Positions 11,635 to 21,923 of a stretch of 64,000 nucleotides of DNA are shown here, one piece after another. Position 1 is the stretch's first letter, and each line of letters starts with the position of its first letter. This stretch comes from Trinickia caryophylli (GTDB lineage Bacteria; Pseudomonadota; Gammaproteobacteria; Burkholderiales; Burkholderiaceae): contig NZ_CP139971.1 in assembly GCF_034424545.1 (NCBI RefSeq), forward strand, positions 1,860,001-1,924,000, given 5' to 3'. The translations under genes and the position numbers were made by a program. The notes below the pieces were generated by a model. It was given only the letters and a program-made list of their open reading frames with translations, had not been told where the DNA came from and did not search any database.

Positions 11635-12479
11635 GTCGATTCCTTCATCAGCAGGTCGGTTTCGAGCGTCGGATGACGCGTGAAGATCTTCTGCAGCAGG
11701 TTCAGCGATACGTCGCGCAGCGTCGATGTGTCGACGTCGAGCATCTCCGCCTTTTCGGTGCGTGGCGTCGGGCCGAAGACCTTGCTGACGACGGTCGGCG
11801 ACCCCTTCAGGCCGATCTTCGTCAGATCCTCGATGCCTGCCTGCTCCTTGTTCCATTTCCGGACGGGAAAGCCCGCAGCGTGGATCATCGCGGGCAGCGC
11901 AGCGAAGCGCAGCTCGTTGGTGTTTTCGAGCATCGTGATGAGGCAGGGGAGTTGGGTCTTCAGCACCTGCACGCCACCCTCCGCGCGGCGCTCGACGACG
12001 GCCGTGCGCGCATCGAGATCGATCTCGACGATCCGCGACACGTAGGTCAGCAACTGGAGCCCCAGGCGCTTCGCGATGCCGGGGCCGACCTGCGCGGTAT
12101 CGCCGTCGATCGTCTGCTTACCGGTGAACACGATGTCGACCGCCTGTTCGCGAGCGATCTGCCGGATGCCGGCCGCGAGTGCGTACGACGTCGCGAGCGT
12201 GTCGGCGCCCGCGAACGCGCGGTCGGTGACGAGGATCGCGTCGTCTGCCCCGTAGCTCACGCATTTGCGCAGCGCGTCCTCGGCTTGCGGCGGGCCCATG
12301 CAGAGTGCGGTGACCCGGCCGCCGAACTGGTCCTTCAGCCGCAGCGCCTCTTCGAGCGAGAACAGGTCGTACGGATTGGGGATCGCGGGTACGCCCTGCC
12401 GCATGATTGTGTTGGTGACCGGATGGACGCGTATCTGCGCCGAATCCGGAACCTGCTTGATGCAGACGACGATGTGCAT
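11631..12479 (-). CDS. fixA: FixA, electron transfer flavoprotein beta subunit
   Basis: A 282-residue ETF-beta family protein. [13 protein letters not shown] opens the chain and [20 protein letters not shown] near 152 is the ETF-beta signature. It is the NADH-facing half of FixAB in the bifurcating FixABCX complex. The start ATG 12479 lies 13 bp after nifW, so it belongs to the operon that begins at nifV. Confidence 0.96.
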   Translation of the reverse strand: MHIVVCIKQVPDSAQIRVHPVTNTIMRQGVPAIPNPYDLFSLEEALRLKDQFGGRVTALCMGPPQAEDALRKCVSYGADDAILVTDRAFAGADTLATSYALAAGIRQIAREQAVDIVFTGKQTIDGDTAQVGPGIAKRLGLQLLTYVSRIVEIDLDARTAVVERRAEGGVQVLKTQLPCLITMLENTNELRFAALPAMIHAAGFPVRKWNKEQAGIEDLTKIGLKGSPTVVSKVFGPTPRTEKAEMLDVDTSTLRDVSLNLLQKIFTRHPTLETDLLMKEST

Positions 12480-12492
12480 GGTCGATCCTCCG

Positions 12493-12831
12493 TCACGCGG
12501 CGTCGCGCGCCGGCAGCGACGCGCGGAGATTGTCGACGGATACGTGCTGCCGGCCGCCGACGTCCTGAAACACCTTGAAGACCTTTTCGTCGGCAGGCGT
12601 CGATTCGACGAAGTCGCCGTAGGCCCGAACGAGCAGATCGTGATAGGCGGTGAACAGCGCAACTTCGTTGTCATGCGGGAGCACCGTCTGCTGCCGGATG
12701 TATTGGAAGAAGCGCTTGAGAATATGCAGGCGGCACACGTCGACCACTTTCTGGTCGAACAAGACACCGAAGAACTGCAGGAAATCCTCGGCGGACGACA
12801 GTGTTTTCATTCTTTCGGCAAGGTGCGTCAT
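12493..12831 (-). CDS. nifW: nitrogenase-stabilizing protein NifW
   Basis: A 112-residue protein of the NifW family, which interacts with the MoFe protein and helps protect or mature it under oxygen. Typical segments are LSSAEDFLQFFGVLFDQKVV (about 11-30) and RLHILKRFFQYIRQQ. Met8 is an alternative start. It lies 6 bp after cysE. Confidence 0.94.
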   Translation of the reverse strand: MTHLAERMKTLSSAEDFLQFFGVLFDQKVVDVCRLHILKRFFQYIRQQTVLPHDNEVALFTAYHDLLVRAYGDFVESTPADEKVFKVFQDVGGRQHVSVDNLRASLPARDAA

Positions 12832-12837
12832 GGTGAA

Positions 12838-13635
12838 TCACTCCGGACGGCAAAAAGTGGACGGCGCGCGCACGGCGTCCATGCAGCCATCTGCGCAGCA
12901 TGGATCGTCGCTCGCGTCGGCGATCGGCGGCGTCGGGCCGCCGTAGGTCGATTGTTCGAGCCGGGCAACCCGGTCGAGCAGGCACGCGAGTGCCTTGCCG
13001 ACCGGATCGGGAATCAGATGGTGGTTCAGATCGACGCCGTGCGTGGCGCGCCGGGCACGCGGCACGACAACCCGGCCCGGAATGCCGACGACGGTTGCGT
13101 TTTCCGGCACCGGATCGATGACGACCGAATTGGCCGCGATCCGCGCGCGATGGCCGACGATGATCGGCCCGAGGATCGTGGCGCCCGCGCCCACCACGAC
13201 ATGATCGCCAAGCGTCGGATGGCGCTTGCCGGGATACCCGCTCGTGCCGCCGAGCGTAACGCCGTGGTACAGCGTTACGTCGTTGCCGATTTCCGCTGTC
13301 TCGCCGATCACGACGCCCGCGCCGTGATCGATGAAAAAGCGTGCGCCGATCGTCGCGCCCGGATGAATGTCGATGTGCGTAAACATCCGCGCCGCGAACG
13401 ACAGGAAGCGCGGTAGATAGCGCCAGCCGCGCCGCCAGAGCGCATGCGCGAGGCGATGGGCGGCGACTGCGTGCACGCCCGGATAGATGGTCCATACCTC
13501 GATGCGGCTGCGTGCGGCGGGGTCGCGCTCGAGCACGCAGCGCGCGTCGCCTCGCAGCAACGTCCACCAGGACTGATCGGCCGCGGCACGATCGGCCGGC
13601 GACGAAGCGGATGCGGTGCGTGGAACGGCGCTCAT
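12838..13635 (-). CDS. cysE: serine O-acetyltransferase (CysE/NifP)
   Basis: A 265-residue left-handed beta-helix acetyltransferase. It has an alpha-helical N-terminus and hexapeptide repeats ([20 protein letters not shown] near 113), with the [19 protein letters not shown] turn near 163. It makes O-acetylserine, the precursor of cysteine. In nif loci this copy is called nifP and boosts cysteine supply for Fe-S clusters. Start ATG 13635 overlaps the nifV stop by four bases. Its natural partner, a nif-linked cysM, is present only as a pseudogene at 53886-54196. Confidence 0.93.
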   Translation of the reverse strand: MSAVPRTASASSPADRAAADQSWWTLLRGDARCVLERDPAARSRIEVWTIYPGVHAVAAHRLAHALWRRGWRYLPRFLSFAARMFTHIDIHPGATIGARFFIDHGAGVVIGETAEIGNDVTLYHGVTLGGTSGYPGKRHPTLGDHVVVGAGATILGPIIVGHRARIAANSVVIDPVPENATVVGIPGRVVVPRARRATHGVDLNHHLIPDPVGKALACLLDRVARLEQSTYGGPTPPIADASDDPCCADGCMDAVRAPSTFCRPE

Positions 13636-14768
13636 GACACCCCCTCCAAGAGTTCGCGTGCCTCGACCAGGAACCGGTACAGATCGGTTGCGTCCGGTGC
13701 CTGCTTGTGTTGTGTCGCATGCTGGCGGATGCGCGCGAGCAGCACGGGCACGAGCCGGTCGTTGACGGACAGCCCGAGCGTTTCGTATGCATCGCGCACG
13801 CTCTGCGAGCCGGAATGCTTGCCGAGCACCAGCGAGCGCGCGCGGCCGAGCTCCGCGGGATCGAAGCCCTCGTAGGTCGCCGGATGCTTGGCGAGCCCGT
13901 CGGTGTGAATGCCTGATTCGTGCGTAAACACGCCGCCGCCGACGATGCTCTTGTTGGCCGGCACGGCGCGACCCGACGCCCGCTCGACGAGTCGCGAGAT
14001 GTCGACGAGCGCGGTGGTGTCGATGCCCGCATCCGTGCCGAGCAGATGGCGCGAGCACATCACGATCTCTTCGAGCGGGGCGTTGCCCGCGCGCTCGCCG
14101 AGGCCGTTGACGGTCGTATTCGCGTGCGTCGCGCCCGCGCGCAACGCGGCGAGTGTGTTCGCGGTCGCGAGCCCGAGATCGTCGTGCGCGTGGATTTCAA
14201 TCTCGATGTCGACGACATCGCGCAGGCGCGAGATTGCCTTGAAGGTCGAGAACGGATCGAGCACGCCGAGCGTGTCGGCGAAGCGGATCCGCAGCACGCC
14301 GCACTGCTGTGCGAGCCGTGCGACTTCCGCCAGAAAGGCGGGGTCGGCACGCGAGGCGTCTTCCATGCCGAGCGAGATCTTGAGGCCGCTCCTGACCGCC
14401 TCGCCGATCACCTGCTTGATCTGCGCGAACACCCACGTCCGCGGCTGCCTCAGCTTGTACTGCAGATGGATGTCTGAAACAGGCACCGACAGATGGACGA
14501 TGTCCGGGCGGCAGCGCAGCGCGGCGGCAAGGTCGCCCTGCGTCAGTCGGCCCCACACCATCAGCTCGGCGTCGAGGTGCAGGTCGGCAATGGCCTCGAT
14601 ATCCGCGATCTCATCTTCGCCCATCGACGGAATGCCGATTTCGAGCTCCGGTACGCCGGCGCGCGTGAGCGCTGTCGCGATCGCGCATTTCTCCTCGGAC
14701 GTAAACGCGACGCCGGCCGTCTGCTCGCCATCGCGCAGCGTCGTGTCGTTGATGATCGGGTGAGCCAT
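13632..14768 (-). CDS. nifV: homocitrate synthase NifV
   Basis: A 378-residue homocitrate synthase that condenses acetyl-CoA and 2-oxoglutarate into homocitrate, the organic ligand of FeMo-co. [17 protein letters not shown] near residue 6 is the signature. The metal-binding [16 protein letters not shown] is near 190 and [18 protein letters not shown] near 215. Start ATG 14768 is preferred over 14801, because the -24/-12 promoter at 14802-14817 puts transcription start near 14791, downstream of that codon. Confidence 0.95.
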   Translation of the reverse strand: MAHPIINDTTLRDGEQTAGVAFTSEEKCAIATALTRAGVPELEIGIPSMGEDEIADIEAIADLHLDAELMVWGRLTQGDLAAALRCRPDIVHLSVPVSDIHLQYKLRQPRTWVFAQIKQVIGEAVRSGLKISLGMEDASRADPAFLAEVARLAQQCGVLRIRFADTLGVLDPFSTFKAISRLRDVVDIEIEIHAHDDLGLATANTLAALRAGATHANTTVNGLGERAGNAPLEEIVMCSRHLLGTDAGIDTTALVDISRLVERASGRAVPANKSIVGGGVFTHESGIHTDGLAKHPATYEGFDPAELGRARSLVLGKHSGSQSVRDAYETLGLSVNDRLVPVLLARIRQHATQHKQAPDATDLYRFLVEARELLEGVS

Positions 14769-14801
14769 GAGTGTTGTCCCGGAAGCGTTTCGGCGAATCA
14801 T

Positions 14802-14817
14802 CGCAATTGCCGTGCCA
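14802..14817 (-). promoter_or_regulatory. sigma-54 promoter of the nifV-cysE-nifW-fixABCX operon
   Basis: On the minus strand TGGCACGGCAATTGCG matches TGGCACGN4TTGCW at all invariant positions, with GG and GC correctly spaced. Predicted start is near 14791, 23 bases before the nifV ATG. Confidence 0.85.
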
Positions 14818-14899
14818 ATTGCGCCTGCACGGCCGCTTGCGGCTCGCGCGCTGCGGGGAAGGGGTATTCGCCGTCAGGATGCCGACGCGTTGTCGTGAA

Positions 14900-14915
14900 T
14901 GTCCTGTTTCGCACA
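14900..14915 (-). promoter_or_regulatory. NifA upstream activator site for nifV
   Basis: TGTCCTGTTTCGCACA is a perfect TGT-N10-ACA, about 90 bases upstream of the -24 element. That is the usual place for an NifA site. It lies between the nifV promoter and the 3' end of fdx. Confidence 0.8.
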
Positions 14916-14939
14916 CCCGATGGCGCAAGGATGGCGGCT

Positions 14940-15275
14940 TCAGCGTTCGCGTGCGAGGTTGCGCGTATGGAGGGGGATGTCGATCGTCAGGTCGTCGTCG
15001 CGCAGTTTCACGCAGCACGCGAGCCGCGAGTGCGCGTCGAGCCCCCACGCGTTGTCGAGCTGATCGTTCTCTTCATCGTCGGGCGGCGTGAGCGACGTGC
15101 CGCCCGCGCGCACGTGCACGTGGCAGGTCGCGCACGCGGCGACCATCTCGCACGCATGTTCGAGCTCGATGCCGTTCGCAAGCAGGCTCTCGCACAGCGA
15201 TGCGCCGCGCTTTGCGTCGAACGCGCGGCCGTCGGGGCATAGGGTCGGGTGGGGCAGGATTTGGACGCGCGGCAT
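14940..15275 (-). CDS. fdx: [2Fe-2S] ferredoxin, Isc type
   Basis: A 111-residue adrenodoxin-like ferredoxin with CEMVAACATCHVHV near 42-55 and SRLACCVKL near 85, supplying four cluster cysteines. In Isc operons Fdx gives electrons for cluster assembly on IscU. Start ATG 15275 sits 19 bp after hscA. It is the last gene of the iscS-to-fdx operon; the next gene, nifV, has its own promoter. Confidence 0.93.
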   Translation of the reverse strand: MPRVQILPHPTLCPDGRAFDAKRGASLCESLLANGIELEHACEMVAACATCHVHVRAGGTSLTPPDDEENDQLDNAWGLDAHSRLACCVKLRDDDLTIDIPLHTRNLARER

Positions 15276-15294
15276 ACTCGTTCCTCGGCGTGTG

Positions 15295-17169
15295 TCAGGC
15301 AAGGCTGTCGACTGTGCGCCCGGCGAGCGCGTGCCGGATCGACGCGTCCATCCGGCGTGCGGCGAATTCCTCGGTGCTGCGCGAGAGCGCCTCGGCGGCA
15401 TCGCGCAGCGCATCGAGCGGCGCGCTGGTGCCGAGCGCATCGGCGACGCGGTACATCGCCTGCTGGACAGCGGCGAGTTCGTCGGCCGACAGCAGCGATG
15501 CGTCCTTCGACAGCGCGGCTTCCGTTGCGTCGAACGTCCTGCGCGCGTCGATCTGCGCTTCACGCAGCGTGCGCAACCGCATGTCGTCGACCGACGTGTC
15601 GATCGATTCCCGCAGCATCGACGCGATCTGGTCGTCGCTCAGTCCGTAAGACGGTTTCACTTCGACATGCGCCTCGACGCCCGTGCGCTGCTCGCGCGCG
15701 GTGACGGCGAGCAGCCCGTCCGCGTCGATCTGGAACGTGACGCGAATGCGTGCCGCGCCGGCCACCGCGGGCGGGATGCCGCGTAGCTCGAACCGCGCGA
15801 GCGAACGGCAATCGCCGACGGACTCGCGCTCGCCCTGCACGACGTGAATCGACATCGCGGTTTGCCCGTCCTTGAACGTCGTGAATTCCTGTGCGCGCGC
15901 GACCGGAATCGTCGAGTTGCGCGGGACGATCTTTTCGACGAGTCCACCCATCGTCTCGATGCCGAGCGACAGCGGACACACGTCGAGCAGCAGCCACGGG
16001 TCGCCTCCGGTGTTGCCGGCGAGGATGTCGGCCTGCTTGGCCGCGCCGAGCGCGACGACCTGGTCCGGGTCGATGTTGGCGAGCGGTTCGCGGCCGAACA
16101 GATCGCGCACGGCGTCGCGCACGACCGGCATCCGCGTCGAGCCGCCGACGAGGATCACGCCGTCGACGTCGCCGAGTGCCAGTTGCGCGTCGCGCAGGGC
16201 GCGCTTCGTCGCCGACAGCGTGCGCGCGACGAGCGCTTGCGCGAGGCCCGCGAACGCCGCGCGTGACAGTGTCTGCCGCAGTTCGCTGCCGTTCGCGAGC
16301 GTGAGCGCAAGCGTGGCGGTCGGCGCGCGCGACAGCGTTTCCTTTGCGTCGCGCGCGGCGGCAAGCGTCCCGCGCTGCTCGCCGGGCGCGAGTGCCGCGA
16401 GCCCGGCGATGCCGTGCGCATGGCACAGCCATTCGGCGATCGCGTGGTCGAAATCGTCGCCGCCGAGCGCGGAGTCGCCGCCCGTCGCGAGCACTTCGAA
16501 CACGCCGTTCGAGAGCTTCAGCACCGACACGTCGAACGTGCCGCCGCCGAGGTCGTAGACGACGAACGTGCCTTGCGCGCCGCGGTCGAGGCCGTACGCG
16601 ACGGCGGCGGCGGTCGGCTCGTTCAGCAGGCGCAGCACGGTGAGGCCCGCGAGCCGCGCGGCGTCCTTCGTCGCCTGCCGCTGCGCGTCGTCGAAATAAG
16701 CGGGCACGGTGATGACGACACCCGCCAGCTCGCCGCCCATCGAGGCTTCAGCGCGTATCCTCAGCGTGCGCAGGATCTCCGCCGACACCTCGACGGGCGA
16801 GCGAACGCCCGCGGCCGTGTCGATCGCGACCATGCCGGGCTGGTCGACGAACCGGTAAGGCAGCGCATCGGCAGCGGTAACATCCGCGAGACGGCGGCCC
16901 ATCAGGCGCTTCACGGAGACGATCGTGTTGCTCGGATCGTCGACCTGATGCGCGCGCGCGGCGCGGCCGACTTCGGTTTCGCCGGATGGCAGGTAGCGCA
17001 CGATCGAAGGCAGCAGCGCTTCACCGTCCGCATCGGGCAGCACGCGCGCGAGCGCGCTCTGCACGGTGGCGACGAGCGAGTTCGTCGTGCCGAGGTCGAT
17101 GCCGGCGGCGAGCCGGTGTTGATGCGGCGCGGCGGCCAGGCCGGGTTCGGCGATCTGCAGAAGGGCCAT
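15295..17169 (-). CDS. hscA: Fe-S cluster chaperone HscA
   Basis: A 624-residue Hsp70 of the HscA type. The ATPase domain opens with [17 protein letters not shown] near 22, has [19 protein letters not shown] near 197 and [15 protein letters not shown] near 335. The substrate domain starts near 395 with [15 protein letters not shown]. It uses ATP to release clusters from IscU. The co-chaperone gene hscB, usually between iscA and hscA, is absent here. The housekeeping HscB would have to serve. Confidence 0.95.
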   Translation of the reverse strand: MALLQIAEPGLAAAPHQHRLAAGIDLGTTNSLVATVQSALARVLPDADGEALLPSIVRYLPSGETEVGRAARAHQVDDPSNTIVSVKRLMGRRLADVTAADALPYRFVDQPGMVAIDTAAGVRSPVEVSAEILRTLRIRAEASMGGELAGVVITVPAYFDDAQRQATKDAARLAGLTVLRLLNEPTAAAVAYGLDRGAQGTFVVYDLGGGTFDVSVLKLSNGVFEVLATGGDSALGGDDFDHAIAEWLCHAHGIAGLAALAPGEQRGTLAAARDAKETLSRAPTATLALTLANGSELRQTLSRAAFAGLAQALVARTLSATKRALRDAQLALGDVDGVILVGGSTRMPVVRDAVRDLFGREPLANIDPDQVVALGAAKQADILAGNTGGDPWLLLDVCPLSLGIETMGGLVEKIVPRNSTIPVARAQEFTTFKDGQTAMSIHVVQGERESVGDCRSLARFELRGIPPAVAGAARIRVTFQIDADGLLAVTAREQRTGVEAHVEVKPSYGLSDDQIASMLRESIDTSVDDMRLRTLREAQIDARRTFDATEAALSKDASLLSADELAAVQQAMYRVADALGTSAPLDALRDAAEALSRSTEEFAARRMDASIRHALAGRTVDSLA

Positions 17170-17229
17170 GTCGGTTTCCCGTTCGGTCGGTTCGAAGGCA
17201 GGTCATGCGCAGGTCATGCGCGATCGCGC

Positions 17230-17553
17230 TCAGACGGCGAAGCTCTCGCCGCAGCCGCAGTTCGCGGTCGCGTTCGGATTGTGGAACTTGAAGCCTTCGT
17301 TCAGTCCCTCGCGGACGAAGTCGAGCTCGGTGCCATCGAGCATCGGCAGGCTGCGCGGGTCAACGACGACGGTGACGCCGTGCGCGTCGAAACAATGATC
17401 TTCAGCATTCGGCGTATCGACGAACTCGAGCGCGTAGGCGAAGCCCGAGCAGCCGCTCGTCTTGACCGCGACGCGCAGGCCGATTCCGCCGCCGCGTTTT
17501 TGCAGCGCCTTCTCTACGTGGCGCGCGGCTGCCTGACTCAGTGAAATGGCCAT
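17230..17553 (-). CDS. iscA: A-type Fe-S carrier IscA
   Basis: A 107-residue A-type carrier with the three conserved cysteines: [14 protein letters not shown] (Cys near 35) and [10 protein letters not shown] at the C-terminus. It moves nascent clusters or iron to target apoproteins. Start ATG 17553 is chosen because [17 protein letters not shown] matches the family N-terminus. It overlaps nothing and sits 7 bp from the ErpA-like gene. Confidence 0.93.
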   Translation of the reverse strand: MAISLSQAAARHVEKALQKRGGGIGLRVAVKTSGCSGFAYALEFVDTPNAEDHCFDAHGVTVVVDPRSLPMLDGTELDFVREGLNEGFKFHNPNATANCGCGESFAV

Positions 17554-17560
17554 CGCGCGC

Positions 17561-17935
17561 TCACATCGAGAAGGAACTGCCGCAGCCACAAGTGCTCTGC
17601 GCGTTCGGGTTCTGGATCACGAAGCGCGATCCGTCGAGTCCTTCCTCGTAGTCGACGCGGGCGCCCGCGAGATATTGCTGGCTCATCGAGTCGACCAGCA
17701 GCGTGACACCGTCAGTGACGATCTGCATATCGTCCTCTGCGACCTGATCGTCGAACGCGAAGCCGTACTGAAAGCCGGAGCAGCCGCCGCCGGACACATA
17801 CAGCCGCAGCTTCAGCGCGGGGTTGCCTTCGGTTTCGATCAGCGATGCGACTTTCGCTGCGGCATTCGGCGTGAAATCGACAAACGACGGTGGCAGGCTT
17901 GGTGCGTCGACGGGGGGCGATTGCAGGGTTTCCAT
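17561..17935 (-). CDS. erpA: ErpA-like A-type Fe-S insertion protein
   Basis: A 124-residue A-type carrier with [18 protein letters not shown] near 47 and [11 protein letters not shown] at the end. It resembles ErpA more than IscA (the VxGGGCSGFxYGF motif). AAGGAG precedes ATG 17935 at good spacing. Two A-type carriers side by side in one Isc-like operon, with a third near nifB, point to heavy demand for cluster delivery during nitrogen fixation. Confidence 0.9.
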   Translation of the reverse strand: METLQSPPVDAPSLPPSFVDFTPNAAAKVASLIETEGNPALKLRLYVSGGGCSGFQYGFAFDDQVAEDDMQIVTDGVTLLVDSMSQQYLAGARVDYEEGLDGSRFVIQNPNAQSTCGCGSSFSM

Positions 17936-17964
17936 GGCGCGCTCCTTGATAAAAAGTGAAACGT

Positions 17965-18393
17965 TCAGTTCGCGCCGAACGCGACAGCAGACTCTGCGGC
18001 AGCAGCGTCGGCCGGTGCGTGACGCGAGCGGAAATCGGCGACGGCCGCCTTGATCGCGTCCTCGGCGAGAATCGAGCAGTGAATCTTCACGGGCGGCAGC
18101 GCGAGTTCTTCCGCGATATCGGTGTTCTTGATCGCGAGCGCTTCGTCGAGCGTGCGGCCTCGCACCCATTCGGTGACGAGCGAACTCGACGCGATCGCCG
18201 AGCCGCAGCCGTAGGTCTTGAACTTCGCATCCTCGATCACGCCCGCTTCGTTGACGCGGATCTGCAGCTTCATCACGTCGCCGCATGCCGGCGCGCCGAC
18301 CATGCCGGTGCCGACGCCTTCCGCGCCCGCGTCGAAAGAGCCGACGTTCCTGGGGTTTTCATAGTGGTCGAGGACCTTGTCGCTGTAGGCCAT
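17965..18393 (-). CDS. iscU: Fe-S scaffold IscU
   Basis: A 142-residue IscU with the three cluster-binding cysteines: [13 protein letters not shown] near 37, [12 protein letters not shown] near 63 and the [15 protein letters not shown] segment near 106. The LPPVK motif is the HscA recognition site, so this scaffold works with the HscA in the same operon. It stands in for NifU, which is absent from the window. Confidence 0.96.
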   Translation of the reverse strand: MAYSDKVLDHYENPRNVGSFDAGAEGVGTGMVGAPACGDVMKLQIRVNEAGVIEDAKFKTYGCGSAIASSSLVTEWVRGRTLDEALAIKNTDIAEELALPPVKIHCSILAEDAIKAAVADFRSRHAPADAAAAESAVAFGAN

Positions 18394-18433
18394 TGCTTGC
18401 TCCGCATGGTTGAGATGTGGGGGAAGGGCGCGC

Positions 18434-19663
18434 TCAGTGCGCGGCCCACTGGATCGACGCCAGATCGATGCCTTCGCGCGCCAGGTCCCAGAGCGGGCTC
18501 ATCGAGCGCAAACGTGCGACGACGTCGGTCAGCCGTGCGATCGCCAGATCGATCTCGGCTTCGGTCGTGAAGCGGCCGAGCGAGAAGCGGATCGAGCTGT
18601 GAGCGAGTTCGTCCGGGCGGCCCATCGCGCGCAGCACGTAACTCGGCTCGAGGCTCGCCGACGTGCACGCGGAGCCCGACGACACGGCGATGTCCTTCAC
18701 GCCCATCAGCAGCGACTCGCCTTCGACGTAATGGAAACTGACGTTCAGGTACTGCGGCGCGCTGTGCGCGAGGTCGGTGTTCAGCCCGACCGCTTCGATT
18801 TTCGACAGGCCGGCCCAGAGCCGTTCGCGCAGCGCCTGGATGCGCGCGTTGTCTTGCTGCATGTGTTCGCGTGCGAGCCAGAACGCATGGCCCATGCCGA
18901 CGATCTGATGGGTCGGCAGCGTGCCCGAACGCATCCCGCGCTCGTGGCCGCCGCCGTGCATCTGGCTCGCGAGCCGCACGCGCGGCTTGCGGCGCACGTA
19001 CAGTGCGCCGATTCCCTTGGGGCCGTACACCTTGTGTGCGGAGAAGGACATCAGGTCGACGGGCAGCGCGTCGAGATCGATCTGCACCTTGCCGGCCGCC
19101 TGCGCGGCATCGACATGCAGCAGCACGCCGCGCGCGCGGCACAGGGCGCCGAGTGCCGCGATGTCCTGCACGACGCCCGTTTCGTTGTTAACGTACATGA
19201 CCGACGCGAGCAAGGTGCCGGGCACGAGCGCGGCTTCGAATTCGGCGTGATCGACGAGGCCGTTTTCCCGAACTGGCAGCACGACGGCTTCGAAGCCCTG
19301 CCGTTCGAGCTCGCGGACCGTGTCGAGCACCGCCTTGTGCTCGGTCGCGACCGTCACGATCCGGCGCCCGCGCGCCTGATGGAACTGTGCGACGCCCTTG
19401 AGTGCGAGGTTGTTCGATTCCGTCGCGCCGGATGTCCAGATGATTTCGCGCGGATCCGCGTTGACGAGGCTCGCGACCTGCTCGCGTGCGAGCTCGACTG
19501 CTTCCTCTGCCGCCCAGCCGTATGCATGCGAGCGGCTCGCGGGGTTGCCATAGAGTTGCGTCAGGTACGGCAGCATGCGATGCGCGACCCGCGGATCGAC
19601 CGGCGTGGTGGCCGCGTAGTCGAGATAGACCGGCTGCTCCCGAAGGGGTAGGGCGTCGTGCAT
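18434..19663 (-). CDS. iscS: cysteine desulfurase IscS
   Basis: A 409-residue PLP enzyme that takes sulfur from cysteine. [14 protein letters not shown] starts near 13. The PLP lysine is in [18 protein letters not shown] near 210 and the active-site loop [20 protein letters not shown] near 330 carries the catalytic Cys. It is the IscS (group I) form and distinct from the shorter NifS at 26701. It is the first gene of the Isc-type operon, behind a -24/-12 promoter. Confidence 0.96.
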   Translation of the reverse strand: MHDALPLREQPVYLDYAATTPVDPRVAHRMLPYLTQLYGNPASRSHAYGWAAEEAVELAREQVASLVNADPREIIWTSGATESNNLALKGVAQFHQARGRRIVTVATEHKAVLDTVRELERQGFEAVVLPVRENGLVDHAEFEAALVPGTLLASVMYVNNETGVVQDIAALGALCRARGVLLHVDAAQAAGKVQIDLDALPVDLMSFSAHKVYGPKGIGALYVRRKPRVRLASQMHGGGHERGMRSGTLPTHQIVGMGHAFWLAREHMQQDNARIQALRERLWAGLSKIEAVGLNTDLAHSAPQYLNVSFHYVEGESLLMGVKDIAVSSGSACTSASLEPSYVLRAMGRPDELAHSSIRFSLGRFTTEAEIDLAIARLTDVVARLRSMSPLWDLAREGIDLASIQWAAH

Positions 19664-19701
19664 CGCGATCTCCTGGACGTCAATTTTGACGGCGCAGCCG
19701 G

Positions 19702-19717
19702 TGCAAGCTCCGTGCCA
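19702..19717 (-). promoter_or_regulatory. sigma-54 promoter of the iscS operon
   Basis: The minus strand reads TGGCACGGAGCTTGCA, a full match to TGGCACGN4TTGCW. The predicted start is about 28 bases before the iscS ATG. No perfect TGT-N10-ACA was found in the 240 bp upstream; the closest is TGT-N10-TCA at 19743-19758. Confidence 0.85.
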
Positions 19718-19885
19718 TGTTTTTTTTCGCCTGATAACGTGGTGTTTGCGTTACGTCAGCATGAGGTCGGCGTCTCGCCCGTTGTTGTCTTTGTCGGAAG
19801 CGGTCAGCGGAATCGGGGCGGTCTTGTTAGCTTTGTCGGCTTTGTCGAGACGTCCCTGCCGAGCATGTCAGAACCTGGGCGACAC

Positions 19886-19901
19886 CGGCGTGAATATTGC
19901 T
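19886..19901 (+). promoter_or_regulatory. candidate sigma-54 promoter of nifA
   Basis: CGGCGTGAATATTGCT has GG and TTGCT at exactly the -24/-12 spacing but three differences in the -24 box. Predicted start near 19912, about 46 bases before the nifA ATG. Control by NtrC or by NifA itself is possible but not shown. Confidence 0.4.
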
Positions 19902-19957
19902 TGGATAGAGAGTCATCGTGCCGGCTAATGCGGTGAGCCATCGCGGGAGCGAAAGCC

Positions 19958-21652
19958 ATGCCGAATTCCCCTACCATTGAAAGTCGTCGTGATCTTGACG
20001 TCGTCTATGAAGTCGGCAAGACGCTGATATCGTCGCTGGACGTCGGTCGAACCTTCGACACGACGCTGCGTTACCTCGCCTACACGCTCGACTGGCGCTC
20101 CGCGTTCATCGTCGTGACCGGCTCGGACGGCAGTCTGGGCGGCCTGTGCAGTACCGGGCTGTCGGATGACTGGCGGCAGCGCGTGCGTTTTCTGCCTGGC
20201 GAGGGCATCGTCGGGCGCATCTTCACGAGCGGGTCGCCGGCGATCGTGCCGGAAGTGCGCGACGAGCCGCTATTCCTCGACCGGACGGGCGGCGCCGGTA
20301 CGCCGGAAGAGGGGCCGGTCGCGCTGCTCGGCATGCCGATCCGGCATGAGCAGCGCACGCTCGGCGTGCTTGTCGCGTTCTGCAGGAATGCTGACGGCAA
20401 GCGCGTGTTCGCGAGAGATCTGTATGTGCTGAAAATCGTCGCGACGCTGATGGGGCAGGCGCTGCTGCTTCATCGCAGCGTCAGCTCCGCGCACGACCGG
20501 CTGCAAAACGAGGTGCGGCGGATGCAGAAGGCGATCCGGCCTGTGCAGCAGCTCGACGAGGTGGTCGGCGTGTCGGCGCCGATGCAGGAGGTGTTCTCGC
20601 AGGTCCAGCAGGTTGCGCCGGCGCGCACGACGGTGCTGTTGCGCGGCGAGAGCGGCACCGGTAAGGAGGTGATCGCCCGCGCGATTCACCGGCTCTCGCA
20701 GCGCAAGGACGATGTGTTCATTTCGGTGAACTGCGCGGCGCTGACCGAGACGCTCCTCGAAAGCGAGCTGTTCGGCCATGAGAAGGGCGCGTTCACGGGT
20801 GCACAAGGGCAGCGCAAGGGGCGCTTCGAAATGGCGCACGGCGGCACGCTTTTCCTCGACGAGGTAGGCGACATCTCGCCGTCGTTCCAGGCGAAACTGC
20901 TGCGCGTGCTGCAGGAGCGCGAATTCGAGCGGGTCGGCGGCACCACGCCGGTGAAGGTCGACGTGAGATTGATTCTCGCTACCAATCGCAATCTTGAACG
21001 CATGGTGAAGGACGGCGAGTTTCGCGCCGATCTTTATTACCGGATCAACGTCGTCAGCATTCAGTTGCCGCCGCTGCGCGAGCGGCGCGATGACATACCG
21101 GCGATGGCGCAGCATTTTCTCGAACGCTTCAACCGCGACAACAACCGGTCGCTGCGCTTCAGCGACGACGCGATGCGCGTGCTGACGAGCTGTTACTGGC
21201 CGGGCAACGTGCGGGAGCTGGAGAATTGCGTGGAGCGTACCGCGACGATGACGCACGACAACGTGATCGACCGCCTCGCATTCCTCTGCCAGGAGGACCG
21301 CTGTCTGACGAAGGTGCTGCATCACCTCGAGCGGGAGGACGCGGTGCGTCCTTCGCGGCTCTCGGATATCCCCGTCTACGAAGTGCCGGCGTCGCATTCG
21401 GGCGGCGGCTGCACGAACGCGCTGCATGATCAAGAATCGGACGCGCATGCCGGCGGCGACCTGCACGACACGTACGAGTCGTTTGGCGGCGGCACCGACG
21501 AGGGCAAGCCGGACGGCGAGCGCGATCGGCTGATCTGGGCGATGGAGCGCTGCGGCTGGGTGCAGGCGAAGGCCGCGCGCCTCCTGAACATCACACCGCG
21601 GCAGATCGGCTACGCGCTGCACAAGTACGGCATCGAAGTGCGGCGTTTCTGA
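19958..21652 (+). CDS. nifA: nif transcription activator NifA (oxygen-sensitive type)
   Basis: A 564-residue sigma-54 activator. It has an N-terminal GAF domain (about 20-165), an AAA+ domain with Walker A GESGTGKE near 229 and the sigma-54 contact loop GAFTGA near 277, and a Fis-type HTH ([18 protein letters not shown]) near 535. The end of the AAA+ domain and the linker hold four cysteines spaced C-X11-C-X19-C-X4-C (first near 412). This is the signature of NifA proteins that sense oxygen or iron directly without NifL. No nifL is present. It is divergent from iscS and upstream of nifB. Confidence 0.97.
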   Translation: MPNSPTIESRRDLDVVYEVGKTLISSLDVGRTFDTTLRYLAYTLDWRSAFIVVTGSDGSLGGLCSTGLSDDWRQRVRFLPGEGIVGRIFTSGSPAIVPEVRDEPLFLDRTGGAGTPEEGPVALLGMPIRHEQRTLGVLVAFCRNADGKRVFARDLYVLKIVATLMGQALLLHRSVSSAHDRLQNEVRRMQKAIRPVQQLDEVVGVSAPMQEVFSQVQQVAPARTTVLLRGESGTGKEVIARAIHRLSQRKDDVFISVNCAALTETLLESELFGHEKGAFTGAQGQRKGRFEMAHGGTLFLDEVGDISPSFQAKLLRVLQEREFERVGGTTPVKVDVRLILATNRNLERMVKDGEFRADLYYRINVVSIQLPPLRERRDDIPAMAQHFLERFNRDNNRSLRFSDDAMRVLTSCYWPGNVRELENCVERTATMTHDNVIDRLAFLCQEDRCLTKVLHHLEREDAVRPSRLSDIPVYEVPASHSGGGCTNALHDQESDAHAGGDLHDTYESFGGGTDEGKPDGERDRLIWAMERCGWVQAKAARLLNITPRQIGYALHKYGIEVRRF

Positions 21653-21754
21653 ACGAATAGCGCGGCTCTCGCACGCGCGCGCAGGCAAGGCGCGCGTTTC
21701 GCTTTACCTCCTCTTCTCCGGTTGTCGCCCGCGCCCCGCACGCATTGTGCGCTT

Positions 21755-21770
21755 TGTCGCAACCTCGACA
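21755..21770 (+). promoter_or_regulatory. NifA upstream activator site for nifB
   Basis: TGTCGCAACCTCGACA is a perfect TGT-N10-ACA centred about 106 bases upstream of the nifB -24 element. Confidence 0.85.
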
Positions 21771-21866
21771 GCCGACACCGGGCGTTGTCGCTTCACAGGC
21801 CCGACGTCTCCGACAATCCGCACACCCACCTCCGCGAGAGGCAGAGCCGGCGCGGGTTCGCGCGCG

Positions 21867-21882
21867 TGGCACGGATCTGGCT
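21867..21882 (+). promoter_or_regulatory. sigma-54 promoter of nifB
   Basis: TGGCACGGATCTGGCT matches TGGCACGN4TTGCW with one change (TGGC for TTGC) and correct GG/GC spacing. Predicted start near 21893, about 31 bases before the nifB ATG. Confidence 0.8.
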
Positions 21883-21923
21883 TTGTGGGTCTAACGGCGA
21901 CCCTGTCGGATCTGGAGAGATTC

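Noticed and set aside
19718..19957. NifA site for the iscS promoter
   Set aside because: Checked every TGT in the region; only TGT-N10-TCA at 19743 comes close, so no site is claimed.
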